Assembly (NCBI GenBank): GCA_030684775.1
Contig: JAUXXW010000138.1
Span: 1-55,758 of the forward strand
Origin: Pseudomonadota bacterium
Lineage (GTDB): Bacteria > Pseudomonadota > Gammaproteobacteria > Burkholderiales > Thiobacillaceae
Direction: 5' to 3'
Length of the DNA stretch: 55,758 bases
Shown here: positions 1 to 7,956 of the stretch, piece after piece
How positions within the stretch are numbered: position 1 is the first letter of the stretch
How the letters are laid out: each line of letters begins with the position of its first letter
Translations under genes and position numbers: made by a program
The notes under the pieces: model-generated
The model's database searches: none
What the model saw: the letters and a program-made list of their open reading frames with translations, nothing else
Told to the model about the DNA's origin: nothing

Positions 1-219
1 GATAGCGCCAGGCAAGGGGTTTGTGGGACGACCCCATAAATAATAAGGCACTACACCACGAATTCAGGACGGAAGCAACAAAGAATCAATGGGTTACGTG
101 CGGAAATCAATGGGAATCGAGAGGGAGTTGTTAAACGTGGGGTAAGCCGCTAAAGCGGACAACGACTCCGCTGCCCAACCTACGTTCGCTACAGGAAAAG
201 CAGGGGGCCACTGATTTCG
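1..219. other. Left-edge non-coding stretch
   Basis: I see no convincing gene here. The sequence downstream of the thioredoxin gene holds a short direct repeat (AATCAATGGG, twice, around 90-115) and GCCCAACCTACG at 173-184. That 12-mer is identical to the outer end of the long inverted repeat at 50843-50917, so it may be a worn copy of that repeat family. Confidence 0.4.
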
Positions 220-588
220 CTACGCCTTCTCGCCCTCGGCGGCGATCTCGGCGTGCACCTGAGCCATGTCCACTTCGCCGGCACGGGCGATCAGGTCGTC
301 GAGCTGGCTGGCCTGCATGGCGCCGGGCTGCGAGTAGATGATGACGTGTTCGCGGAAGATCATCAGGGTGGGAATGGAGCGGATCTGGAAATGCCCGGCC
401 AGCCCCTGTTCGTCCTGGGTGTTCACTTTGGTGAAAGTGATGTTCGGGTATTTGTCCGAAGCTTCGTCATAGACAGGGGCAAAACCCTGGCAGGGGCCGC
501 ACCAGGGCGCCCAGAAGTCGATGATGACGAAATCGTTATTGAGAATGGTTTCTTCGAAGTTCTGCTCGTTGAGTTCCAGTACGGCCAT
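220..588 (-). CDS. Thioredoxin family protein
   Basis: A 122-residue protein with the thioredoxin fold and the redox motif WCGPC at residues 29-33, preceded by the usual DFWAP. The cis-proline loop (RSIPTLMIF, about 70-78) is also present. It should act as a cytoplasmic dithiol-disulfide oxidoreductase fed by thioredoxin reductase. The ATG at 586-588 is chosen because homology begins at once (MAVLEL); the open frame continues upstream to 840 only as a shadow of the next gene. The C-terminal tail (AQVHAEIAAEGEKA) runs a little past a standard 108-residue thioredoxin, so it is a thioredoxin-like paralogue, not necessarily TrxA. It lies 67 bp downstream of rsuA on the same strand and may be cotranscribed. 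Confidence 0.93.
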   Translation of the reverse strand: MAVLELNEQNFEETILNNDFVIIDFWAPWCGPCQGFAPVYDEASDKYPNITFTKVNTQDEQGLAGHFQIRSIPTLMIFREHVIIYSQPGAMQASQLDDLIARAGEVDMAQVHAEIAAEGEKA

Positions 589-655
589 GGCTAACCCCTG
601 CAAAGTAGGCAAAAAAAATCCGGCGCGTGGCCGGTCAAGCGAATGGTACAGCGGC

Positions 656-1363
656 TTACGTCGATTCCGCCAGACGCGCCAGGTCTTCCTCTTCCAGGAA
701 ACGCCACTCCCTCGGCGCCAGATCATCGGGCAGCGCATAGCCGCCGACCTGGGTGCGGCAGAGCGCTTCGACGCGATTTCCGGCGGCGGCCAGCATGCGT
801 TTGACCTGATGGTATTTGCCTTCGGCGATACCCAGATCAATCACGTTCTCGCTCACCCGGGTACAGGCCCGTGCGGCCAACGGCGCGGGTTCATCGCGCA
901 GTAGCACCCCCGCCAGCAGGGCGGCGATCTGTTCCTCGCTGACCGGGTGTTTGCACACCACCCGATAACGCTTGCCGACTTCTTTTTTCGGCGAGGTATA
1001 GCGGTGGATGAAGTCGCCGTCATCGGACAGCAGCAACAGGCCGGTGCTGTCCTGATCCAGGCGTCCGACGGGCTGCACGCCACGTAACAGGAGGGGTTCG
1101 GGCAGCAGGCTGAATACGCTGGGATGGTGCTGCGCCTGGCGGGAACACTCGAAACCGGCCGGCTTGTGCAGGGCCAGGTAGACCTTCTCGCGGTAACGCC
1201 AGTCCTGGCCATCCAGCGTCAGGGTCAGATCCGGCGTGTCGCACTCGAAATCGGGCTCTTCGACCACCACGCCATTGACCTGGATGTGCCCCGTTTCAAT
1301 CAACTCGCGGCAGGCGCGGCGCACGCCGAAGCCCTGGGATTGCAGAATACGTAAGAGTTGCAT
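656..1363 (-). CDS. rsuA: 16S rRNA pseudouridine(516) synthase RsuA-type
   Basis: 235 residues. An N-terminal S4 RNA-binding domain (about 1-60) is followed by the RsuA/RluB/E/F catalytic domain. The signature GRLDQDSTGLLLLSDDG carries the catalytic aspartate, and the C-terminal EGKYHQVKRM motif is present. RsuA isomerises uridine 516 of 16S rRNA during small-subunit assembly in the cytoplasm. Family members are hard to separate by eye: length and the EGKYHQVKRM form favour RsuA over RluB/RluE. It is divergent from the ppk2-like gene, and the thioredoxin gene follows downstream on the same strand. Confidence 0.9.
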   Translation of the reverse strand: MQLLRILQSQGFGVRRACRELIETGHIQVNGVVVEEPDFECDTPDLTLTLDGQDWRYREKVYLALHKPAGFECSRQAQHHPSVFSLLPEPLLLRGVQPVGRLDQDSTGLLLLSDDGDFIHRYTSPKKEVGKRYRVVCKHPVSEEQIAALLAGVLLRDEPAPLAARACTRVSENVIDLGIAEGKYHQVKRMLAAAGNRVEALCRTQVGGYALPDDLAPREWRFLEEEDLARLAEST

Positions 1364-1495
1364 GAGGTAGCCATAAACGGGACGAATGAGAGAAGCGCGA
1401 GTCTACGGATTTGCCGGCTCGGGGATAAGAACAATCCATCACACAACGCAAATCCGAGGTGGATAATTCCAGGATTTTTGACCCAGGAGAATGCC

Positions 1496-2563
1496 ATGAC
1501 GGACCCCAAGCCTGCCACGACCCGCGCCGCACCCAAACCACGGCGCCGCAAGCCACTCGCGGAAACCACTGGCGTCCTCCAGGCGGCCGATCTGGCCCCG
1601 GTCACGGGCGCGGTTGCCGCGCCATTGGCAGCTACGGCACCGGTCGAAGCACCCGCCCCCAACCCCGCCGCTGCCGCTGAAATCGAAGCGGTCAGCCATG
1701 GGCAGGCGGCGCTGACGGTGGCCCATGCGCCGCACGGCAGCAACGAGGAGAGTGATTACGCGCCTCTGCCGGAGAGTTACCCGTACCGCACCCGGATGCG
1801 CCGTGCCGATTACGAGGCGCAGAAGGAAAAGTTACAGATCGAGCTGCTCAAAGTGCAGAACTGGGTGCGCGAGACCGGGCAGAAGATCGTAATTCTGTTC
1901 GAGGGCCGCGATGCCGCCGGCAAGGGCGGCACCATCAAGCGCTACATGGAACATCTGAACCCGCGCGGCGCCCGCGTGGTGGCCCTGGACAAGCCCTCCG
2001 ACCGCGAGCGCGGGCAGTGGTTCTTCCAGCGCTATGTCCAGCATCTGCCCACCGCCGGTGAAATGGTCTTCTTCGACCGCTCCTGGTACAACCGCGCCGG
2101 GGTCGAGCGGGTGATGGGCTTCTGCACACCGCACGATTACCTGGAATTCATGCGCCAGACGCCACAACTGGAACGTATGTTGGTGAACAGTGGTGTGCTG
2201 TTCTACAAGTACTGGTTCTCGGTCAGCCGCGAGGAACAGTTGCGCCGCTTCATCTCGCGACGTGACGACCCGCTCAAGCACTGGAAGTTGTCGCCCATCG
2301 ACATCAAGTCGCTGGATATGTGGGATGAGTACACCGACGCCAAGAACGCGATGTTCTTCCACACCGATACGGCGGATGCCCCCTGGATCGTGATCAAGTC
2401 CGACGACAAGAAACGCGCGCGTCTCAACTGCATGCGCCATTTCCTGCACAGCCTGCCCTACCCCGACAAGGACGAGCACGTCGCCCACGCGCCCGATCAT
2501 CTGCTGGTGGGCTCCGGCTCCGAGGTGCTGGCCAACGAGGACAACAAAATCACGCGCTTCTGA
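1496..2563 (+). CDS. ppk2: Polyphosphate kinase 2 (PPK2)
   Basis: 355 residues. An Ala/Pro-rich, low-complexity N-terminal extension (about 1-85) precedes the PPK2 kinase domain. Walker A lies at about 137-145 (GRDAAGKGG), the lid arginines in KPSDRERGQWFFQRY, and Walker B around residue 194 (VFFDRSWYNR). The enzyme moves phosphate between inorganic polyphosphate and nucleoside di- or monophosphates; direction and nucleotide preference cannot be read from sequence. ATG 1496 is preferred because AGGAG sits 7 bp before it; the frame is open back to 1358 but that part has no domain character. The single-gene setting, without ppk1 or ppx nearby, gives no further hint. Confidence 0.93.
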   Translation: MTDPKPATTRAAPKPRRRKPLAETTGVLQAADLAPVTGAVAAPLAATAPVEAPAPNPAAAAEIEAVSHGQAALTVAHAPHGSNEESDYAPLPESYPYRTRMRRADYEAQKEKLQIELLKVQNWVRETGQKIVILFEGRDAAGKGGTIKRYMEHLNPRGARVVALDKPSDRERGQWFFQRYVQHLPTAGEMVFFDRSWYNRAGVERVMGFCTPHDYLEFMRQTPQLERMLVNSGVLFYKYWFSVSREEQLRRFISRRDDPLKHWKLSPIDIKSLDMWDEYTDAKNAMFFHTDTADAPWIVIKSDDKKRARLNCMRHFLHSLPYPDKDEHVAHAPDHLLVGSGSEVLANEDNKITRF

Positions 2564-2771
2564 GTACTTCATGGGGTGCGGCTCGTCCCTCACCGCACAC
2601 CGCACAAGGCGCGCCGCAATCGGTATAGCGCGGGGCATTGCCGACCAACTTGTTGGGAATTCGCCCCAGCAAAACCGGGTCGGTTTGCAGGCAATAGGCG
2701 CTGTCATGAATCCGAAAACGCAGACTTTGGCGAAACCCGCGCGCGGGTGGCGTCCCCGCGTCCATGAAGGA

Positions 2772-3401
2772 TCAGGCCGTTTCGTTGAGGCCCATCTTCT
2801 GGGCCACCAGCACGGCTTCCGTGCGGTTGTTGACCTTGAGGATGCGGAAAATGGCGGCCAGATGGATTTTTACCGTGCCCTCGGTGACATTGAGCGCCAC
2901 GGCAATCTGCTTGTTGCTCTGGCCCTTGACCAGCTCACGCAATACTTGCACCTGGCGTGAAGTAAGCGGGGCGGGGCGCGAGGAATCCTGGTCGAACCCG
3001 TTGGGGTGATTGAGCAGGCTGAGCGGGATATAGACACCACCGGCCAGCACCAGGCGCAGCGCGCCGAGTATCACCTCGCTGGGCGAGGATTTGGTGATAT
3101 AGCCCAGAGCCCCGGCGGCAAGCAGGCGATGGATATCCTCGGCCAGCTCGGATGCGGACAGCACGACCAGGGGGATGTCGGGGAACGCGGCGCGGAATCG
3201 GATCACGCCCTCCACTCCGGACATACCCGGCATGTGCAGGTCGATCAGGACCAGATCGACTTCACCGGTCTGATGCATGGCGGAAAATGCTGACGGGTAA
3301 TCGATCGCCTCGATGATTTGCAGCCGCGCGTCCAGCTTGTGCAACACAGGCTTGACCCCTTCACGAAACAGGGGGTGGTCATCCGCCAGCAACACTTTCA
3401 C
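2772..3401 (-). CDS. NarL/FixJ-type response regulator
   Basis: 209 residues. The receiver domain (1-120) has acidic residues D7/D8, phospho-acceptor D54 (LVLIDLHMPG), and the T/S and K switch residues (VVLSAS, GYITKSS). A LuxR-type helix-turn-helix follows at about 143-205 (LTSRQVQVLREL, NKQIAVALNVTEGTVKIHL). It should be a phosphorylation-controlled DNA-binding activator. The start is GTG at 3399-3401 with AGGAG about 8 bp upstream. No histidine kinase is encoded on either side, so it is an orphan regulator in this window and its signal is unknown. Confidence 0.92.
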   Translation of the reverse strand: MKVLLADDHPLFREGVKPVLHKLDARLQIIEAIDYPSAFSAMHQTGEVDLVLIDLHMPGMSGVEGVIRFRAAFPDIPLVVLSASELAEDIHRLLAAGALGYITKSSPSEVILGALRLVLAGGVYIPLSLLNHPNGFDQDSSRPAPLTSRQVQVLRELVKGQSNKQIAVALNVTEGTVKIHLAAIFRILKVNNRTEAVLVAQKMGLNETA

Positions 3402-3553
3402 GACCGACTCCTTATGGCTTAAGTGCTAGTAAAGCTGTACTAAAGATAGATACCGCCAGGGTGATTTCCGGCATTACCATCCAGGGCCGTGTTTAACGCA
3501 AGCCCCTGACACCAGTGGTGGTTGGGGAGGTTACAAGAAATGCGCCGTACTTG

Positions 3554-3597
3554 ACCGGACATCGGAGTGTCACTTCGATGTCCGGTTTCTTTTTTTC
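3554..3597 (+). terminator. Strong rho-independent terminator without an assigned gene
   Basis: A perfect 11-bp stem, ACCGGACATCG (3554-3564) with CGATGTCCGGT (3576-3586), is followed by a T-rich run (3587-3596). The T-tract is on the plus strand, so it ends rightward transcripts, yet no plus-strand gene precedes it after ppk2 (ending 2563). The two flanking genes (2772-3401 and metF) are both on the minus strand. A short unannotated transcript may start in 3402-3550. Confidence 0.8.
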
Positions 3598-3625
3598 AGG
3601 GCTCCGGACCTCGGCCGCGCGACGT

Positions 3626-4459
3626 TCAATCCAGCCCCAGACGTTGCCAAAGCGTGGTGGTCAGTCCGGCCTGGTTCAGGGTGTAGAAATGCAGGCCGGG
3701 GGCGCCGCCTTCGATCAGGCGCTCACACAGCCCGGTCATGAAATCCAGCCCGAATGCCTTGATCGACGCAGTGTCGTCGGAATAGCTCTCCATCTTGCGC
3801 GCCAGCCAGCGCGGAATGTCGGCGCCACACATGGCTGAAAAACGCGACAACTGGCTGTAATTCGAAATAGGCATGATGCCCGGCACGATCGGCAGGGTGA
3901 CGCCCAGTTCCGCGCAGTCGTCGACGAAGTTGAAATAGGCGTCGGCGTTGAAGAAATACTGGGTGATGGCGGCATTGGCGCCCGCGTCCACCTTGCGTTT
4001 GAAATTGAGCAGGTCTTCCCGGTAGTTGCGCGCCTGCGGGTGGGTTTCCGGGTAGGCGGCCACTTCGATTTCGAACCAGTCGCCGGTTTCCTGGCGGATG
4101 AAACTCACCAGCTCATTGGCATAGCGGAATTCGCCCGGATCGGCCATGCCGGATGGCAGGTCGCCGCGTAGCGCGACGATGTGGCGGATACCGTTGGCGC
4201 GGAAGGTCTCCAGGATTTCCCGGATGTTCTCGCCGGTGGAGCCGACGCAGGACAGGTGCGGCGCGGCGGCCAGGCCCTCGCGCTGGATTTCCAGCACGGT
4301 TTCCAGGGTGCGGTCGCGCGTGGAACCCCCGGCGCCGAACGTCACGGAAAAGAACTTGGGATTGAGTTGTGCCAGTTGGCGCCGTGCCTGGCGCAGTTTT
4401 TCCACGCCCTCGGGCGTTTTGGGCGGAAAGAATTCGATGCTGAAGGTACGGTCTGTCAT
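3626..4459 (-). CDS. metF: Methylenetetrahydrofolate reductase
   Basis: 277 residues, full length for bacterial MetF. It reduces 5,10-methylene-THF to 5-methyl-THF with NADH and FAD, supplying methyl groups for methionine synthesis. Seen: an N-terminal SIEFFPPKT with the active-site glutamate, VTFGAGGSTRD, and the GANAAITQYFF and PGIMPI stretches of the TIM barrel. The gene lies 34 bp after the stop of the VIT-family gene and may be read with it. No S-adenosylhomocysteine or SAM riboswitch can sit in the 34-bp gap before the ATG. Confidence 0.96.
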   Translation of the reverse strand: MTDRTFSIEFFPPKTPEGVEKLRQARRQLAQLNPKFFSVTFGAGGSTRDRTLETVLEIQREGLAAAPHLSCVGSTGENIREILETFRANGIRHIVALRGDLPSGMADPGEFRYANELVSFIRQETGDWFEIEVAAYPETHPQARNYREDLLNFKRKVDAGANAAITQYFFNADAYFNFVDDCAELGVTLPIVPGIMPISNYSQLSRFSAMCGADIPRWLARKMESYSDDTASIKAFGLDFMTGLCERLIEGGAPGLHFYTLNQAGLTTTLWQRLGLD

Positions 4460-4493
4460 GGCGAGGCGTGAGCGAGCGGCGTGGGCGCCGAGT

Positions 4494-5525
4494 TTAGCCC
4501 AGGGCTACCCCCAGTGCCCGACCTATCAGCCAGGTGGCGCCCCCCGCCGCCGCGCCGATGCCCAGCATACGCAAGCCACCCAACAGCGCCTGTTTGCCGG
4601 TGAACAGGCTGATCGCCGCCCCCACGCTGAACAGGCTGATACCGGTGGCGAGCAAGGTGCCGGCGAGCGCGGTGCTATCGGAGAGCAGCAGAAACGGCAG
4701 CAGGGGGATGAACGCGCCCAGAGAAAACGCCAGGAAAGAGGAAATCGCGGCGCCCCAGGGTGAACCGAGTTCATCCGGGTTGAGGCCCAACTCCTCGCGC
4801 GCCAGGGTATCGAGGGCACGGTCGGGGTCCAGCAACAGGGTATCGGCCATGCGCCGTGCTTCTTCCTTGCCGACGCCCTTGGCCTGATAGATCAGGGCCA
4901 GTTCCGCCGCCTCTTCCTGCGGATACTGGTCCAGTTCCTCCCGCTCCAGGGCGATCTGGTATTCGTAGAACTCGCGTTGCGAGCGCACCGAAACGTACTC
5001 CCCCGCCGCCATCGAGAACGCGCCCGCGAGCAGGCCGGCGACACCGGAGAGCAGGATGACCGAAGGCGTGGCGGCGGCGCCGGCGACGCCGAGGATCAGG
5101 CTGGCATTGGAGATCAAGCCGTCGTTGACGCCAAACACCGCCGCGCGCAGATTGCCGCTGCCGGCGGTTTGATGGCGCTTGTGGTCGAGTTGCTCCAGGC
5201 TGGTCGGGATGCCGTGTGGCGCGGGCGCGTTGTAGAGGCTCATGCCGCGCACCTTCATGGCGGCCAGCACGCCCTTGAGTGGACGCACCCCCAGGCGCGG
5301 AATCAGCCATCCGACCAGGCGGGTACGTGCATCGATCCGATAGGTGGCGGGCGGCGCAACCCCCGATTTCGCCATTTCCGCCACCCACAAGCCGGCCTGA
5401 TGCTCGGCGGCTTGCGCCAGTTCCAGGAACAACACCTGACGCGGGGTGCCGGATTCGCAGTCGGAAACGATGCGATAGAGCCAGGCGGAACGCTTTTCCT
5501 CGGCCCAGCCTTCCAGTGCGTGCAT
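4494..5525 (-). CDS. VIT1/CCC1-family (EVIT/MbfA-like) iron/manganese transporter
   Basis: 343 residues. The C-terminal part (about 125-343) is a VIT1/CCC1 domain with hydrophobic helices and the family stretch AVFGVNDGLISNASLILGV, then GAFSMAAGEYVSVRSQREFYE. The N-terminal 115 residues are helical and resemble the ferritin-like half of erythrin-VIT proteins, though I cannot place a complete diiron site. Members export or sequester Fe2+ or Mn2+ across a membrane. It starts 3 bp after the stop of the AI-2E-family gene and is followed closely by metF, so the three look cotranscribed, although no shared function is apparent. Confidence 0.85.
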   Translation of the reverse strand: MHALEGWAEEKRSAWLYRIVSDCESGTPRQVLFLELAQAAEHQAGLWVAEMAKSGVAPPATYRIDARTRLVGWLIPRLGVRPLKGVLAAMKVRGMSLYNAPAPHGIPTSLEQLDHKRHQTAGSGNLRAAVFGVNDGLISNASLILGVAGAAATPSVILLSGVAGLLAGAFSMAAGEYVSVRSQREFYEYQIALEREELDQYPQEEAAELALIYQAKGVGKEEARRMADTLLLDPDRALDTLAREELGLNPDELGSPWGAAISSFLAFSLGAFIPLLPFLLLSDSTALAGTLLATGISLFSVGAAISLFTGKQALLGGLRMLGIGAAAGGATWLIGRALGVALG

Positions 5526-5528
5526 GGA

Positions 5529-6566
5529 TTAGTCCAGTTGTGCTTTGAGATGGCGCAATGCCACCAGGGAGGCGGCGGCGGCGGGAATGGCCAGCAGCAC
5601 GCCGACGAAGCCGAACAACTGGCCGAAGGCCATCAGCGCGAAGATGACCGCCACCGGATGCAGGCCGACCCGCTCGCCCACCAGCCAGGGGGTGATGACC
5701 ATGCCTTCGAGCAACTGGCCGACGGCGAACACCGCCCAGATCGGGATCAGGCCGGCAATCTCGCCAAATTGTGCCCAGCCGGCCAGAGTGCCGAGCAGCA
5801 CCCCCACCACCACGCCCATATAGGGCACGAACACCAGGATGCCGGCCAGCAGGCCCACCGCCAGCGCGTATTCGAGACCCGCCAGCCACAGCGCCAGACT
5901 GTAGAACACGCACATGACCAGAATGACCATGATCTGGCCGCGCACGAATTCGGACAGCACCCTGTCGACCTCGCGCGCGATGGAGTCGGTCTTCTCGCGC
6001 AACGGCGCCGGAATCCAGCCGACCAGATGCTTGATGACGCCATGCCAGTCGCGCAACAGGTAGAACAACACCACCGGAATCAACAACAGGTTGGCGAGAA
6101 AGCCCAGCAGCGCCAGGCCGCTGTCCTTGAGTTTCGGCAGATAACGGGTCAGTTGCGAGAGCTCGGAAACATGCGACTTCAGCCAGGCCAGGATGGCGGC
6201 CTGATCGTTCATCAGATCGACACCAAAGGTGGCGGAAAACCAGGGCAGCAGCGTCTGGCTACCCCACTCCAGCAGGCGCGGTGCTTGCTGCATCAGCAAC
6301 CGCGCCTGCGCCTGGAACAACGGCGCCATCACCGCCACCACCAGCAGGAATGACAATACAAGCCCGAGCAGCACCAGCGCCGTCGCCAGCGCGCGGTTCA
6401 CACCCCGGCGTTGCAGGCGATCCACCAGCGGATTGCAGAGATAGGCCAGCGCCGCCGCCACCAGGAAGGGCGCCAGGATGGGCGAAAGCAGGTAAAACAG
6501 GTAAACGCAGGCGGCGCCGACCAGAATGGTGAGCAGAGAACGGTTGGCGGCTGGGGAGAAGGGCAT
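5529..6566 (-). CDS. AI-2E family transporter (PerM-like)
   Basis: 345 residues with a paired N-terminal hydrophobic region (about 10-75), a soluble central part and four or five C-terminal membrane segments including the family stretch VFVPYMGVVVGVLLGTLAG. It belongs to the AI-2E/PerM permease family, whose members move small molecules or ions; the substrate here is unknown. ATG 6564-6566 is chosen because homology begins there. The frame stays open much further upstream, but only as a shadow of purM. It is divergent from purM with a 45-bp gap, an arrangement common in beta- and gammaproteobacteria. Confidence 0.9.
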   Translation of the reverse strand: MPFSPAANRSLLTILVGAACVYLFYLLSPILAPFLVAAALAYLCNPLVDRLQRRGVNRALATALVLLGLVLSFLLVVAVMAPLFQAQARLLMQQAPRLLEWGSQTLLPWFSATFGVDLMNDQAAILAWLKSHVSELSQLTRYLPKLKDSGLALLGFLANLLLIPVVLFYLLRDWHGVIKHLVGWIPAPLREKTDSIAREVDRVLSEFVRGQIMVILVMCVFYSLALWLAGLEYALAVGLLAGILVFVPYMGVVVGVLLGTLAGWAQFGEIAGLIPIWAVFAVGQLLEGMVITPWLVGERVGLHPVAVIFALMAFGQLFGFVGVLLAIPAAAASLVALRHLKAQLD

Positions 6567-6611
6567 GTACGGTAGAATATCACCGTTTTTTTCAGCCTCC
6601 TGGCCCACTCC

Positions 6612-7673
6612 GTGTCCACTCAATCCGCCCCCCAGACCTCCCTTTCCTACCGCGATGCCGGTGTCGATATCGACGCTGGCGACTCCCTCGTGGAACGCAT
6701 CAAGCCTCATGCCAAACGCACCATGCGGCCGGAAGTCCTGGCCGGCATCGGCGGTTTCGGCGCCCTCATGGAGTTGCCGAAGTACTACAAGGAGCCGGTG
6801 CTGATCTCCGGCACCGATGGCGTCGGCACCAAGCTGAAGCTGGCATTCCAGATGAACAAGCACGACAGCATCGGCCAGGATCTGGTCGCCATGAGCGTCA
6901 ACGACATCCTGGTGCAGGGCGCGGAACCCTTGTTCTTCCTCGACTACTTCGCCTGCGGCCATCTCGACGTGGACGTCGCGGAACAGGTGATCGCCGGCAT
7001 CGCGCGCGGCTGCGAACTCTCCGGCTGCGCCCTGATCGGCGGCGAAACCGCCGAGATGCCCGGCATGTACCCGGCCGGCGAATACGACCTGGCCGGCTTC
7101 GCGGTGGGCGTGGCGGAAAAATCCAAAGTCATCGGTGGCCGCGACATCCGTCCCGGCGACGCCGTGCTCGGCCTCGGTTCCAGTGGCCCGCATTCCAACG
7201 GCTATTCCCTGGTGCGCAAGATCGTCGAAGTCAGCGGCGCCGACCTCGCTGGCGAATTTGCTGGCAACCCCGGCGGCAAGACCCTGGGCGAAACCCTGCT
7301 GGAACCGACCCGCATCTATGTGAAGCCGCTGCTCGCGCTGATGAAGGAAATGCAGATCAAAGGCATGGCCCACATCACCGGCGGTGGCATCACCGGCAAC
7401 GTCCCGCGCATCCTCGCCGACGACCTCACCGCCGTAATCCGGGCCGATTCCTGGACCTTCCCGCCGGTGTTCCAGTGGCTACAGGAAAAGGGCAACGTCG
7501 CCCTGGCGGAAATGCACCGCACCTTCAACTGCGGCATCGGCATGGTGGTCGTGGTCGCGGCGGGCGACTCCGAAGCCGCCATGCGCTTCCTCACCGCCCA
7601 GGGCGAAACGGTGTATCGCCTGGGCGAAATCGCCACCCGCGAGGCGGGACAGGAACAGACGGTGATCGTTTGA
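6612..7673 (+). CDS. purM: Phosphoribosylformylglycinamidine cyclo-ligase (AIR synthetase)
   Basis: 353 residues, the normal length for PurM, which closes FGAM to AIR with ATP in purine synthesis. Seen: [12 protein letters not shown] at the N-terminus, [15 protein letters not shown] (substrate loop), [30 protein letters not shown] and [13 protein letters not shown]. The start codon is GTG at 6612. The purN gene that often follows purM is absent; a repeat and a gene remnant lie downstream instead. Confidence 0.97.
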   Translation: MSTQSAPQTSLSYRDAGVDIDAGDSLVERIKPHAKRTMRPEVLAGIGGFGALMELPKYYKEPVLISGTDGVGTKLKLAFQMNKHDSIGQDLVAMSVNDILVQGAEPLFFLDYFACGHLDVDVAEQVIAGIARGCELSGCALIGGETAEMPGMYPAGEYDLAGFAVGVAEKSKVIGGRDIRPGDAVLGLGSSGPHSNGYSLVRKIVEVSGADLAGEFAGNPGGKTLGETLLEPTRIYVKPLLALMKEMQIKGMAHITGGGITGNVPRILADDLTAVIRADSWTFPPVFQWLQEKGNVALAEMHRTFNCGIGMVVVVAAGDSEAAMRFLTAQGETVYRLGEIATREAGQEQTVIV

Positions 7674-7722
7674 CGCCGGCAGTCGCCTTTTTCGGTCGGT
7701 TCAGCGTTTTCAGGCTGGGTTA

Positions 7723-7788
7723 CGCCGCCTCATAGTCGAACTACGGGGCAAGAAGCCGGCGAAAAATGGGCCGTCGCGGTCGATTCGC
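7723..7788. repeat. 66-bp repeat, copy 1 (core of the element at 20354-20520)
   Basis: The stretch beginning CGCCGCCTCATAGTCGAACT is repeated at 20423-20488 with only about three mismatches by eye. The second copy is the middle of an element with 21-bp terminal inverted repeats. This first copy lacks both termini, so it is a truncated relic. It abuts the remnant of a minus-strand gene. Confidence 0.75.
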
Positions 7789-7947
7789 GGGCTGCGCAAT
7801 CCGACCAGGAGGCGTTGCTGATCCGGGGTGATCTCCAGAGCTTCGATGTTGAGGCCGCACTCTGCCTTGACGTCCAGGATAGCGGCCGCTTCCGCCAGTA
7901 CCGGCGCGACCACCCGATTGGTCGTGGCGGGATTTGTCGCGGGTGGC
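7789..7947 (-). pseudogene. Remnant of a DUF3616-like gene
   Basis: Read on the minus strand, this stretch gives about 50 residues resembling the middle of DUF3616 proteins (key part GLNIEALEITPDQQRLLVG, then LRSP). It is cut off at its 3' side exactly where the 66-bp repeat begins and has no credible start on the other side, where it meets the hemN stop region. The family match rests on recall of a short motif, so it is tentative. Confidence 0.35.
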
Positions 7948-7956
7948 GAGCGTGCG

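Noticed and set aside
2550-2765. A 71-codon minus-strand frame between ppk2 and the response regulator
   Set aside because: It lacks a ribosome-binding site, overlaps the ppk2 end, and matches nothing I recognise; a relic cannot be excluded.
4460-4493. SAH or SAM riboswitch before metF
   Set aside because: Only 34 bp separate metF from the upstream stop, too short for any known class.
4977-6353. A 458-codon plus-strand frame across the VIT and AI-2E genes
   Set aside because: His/Gln-rich shadow spanning two recognised minus-strand genes, with no domain.
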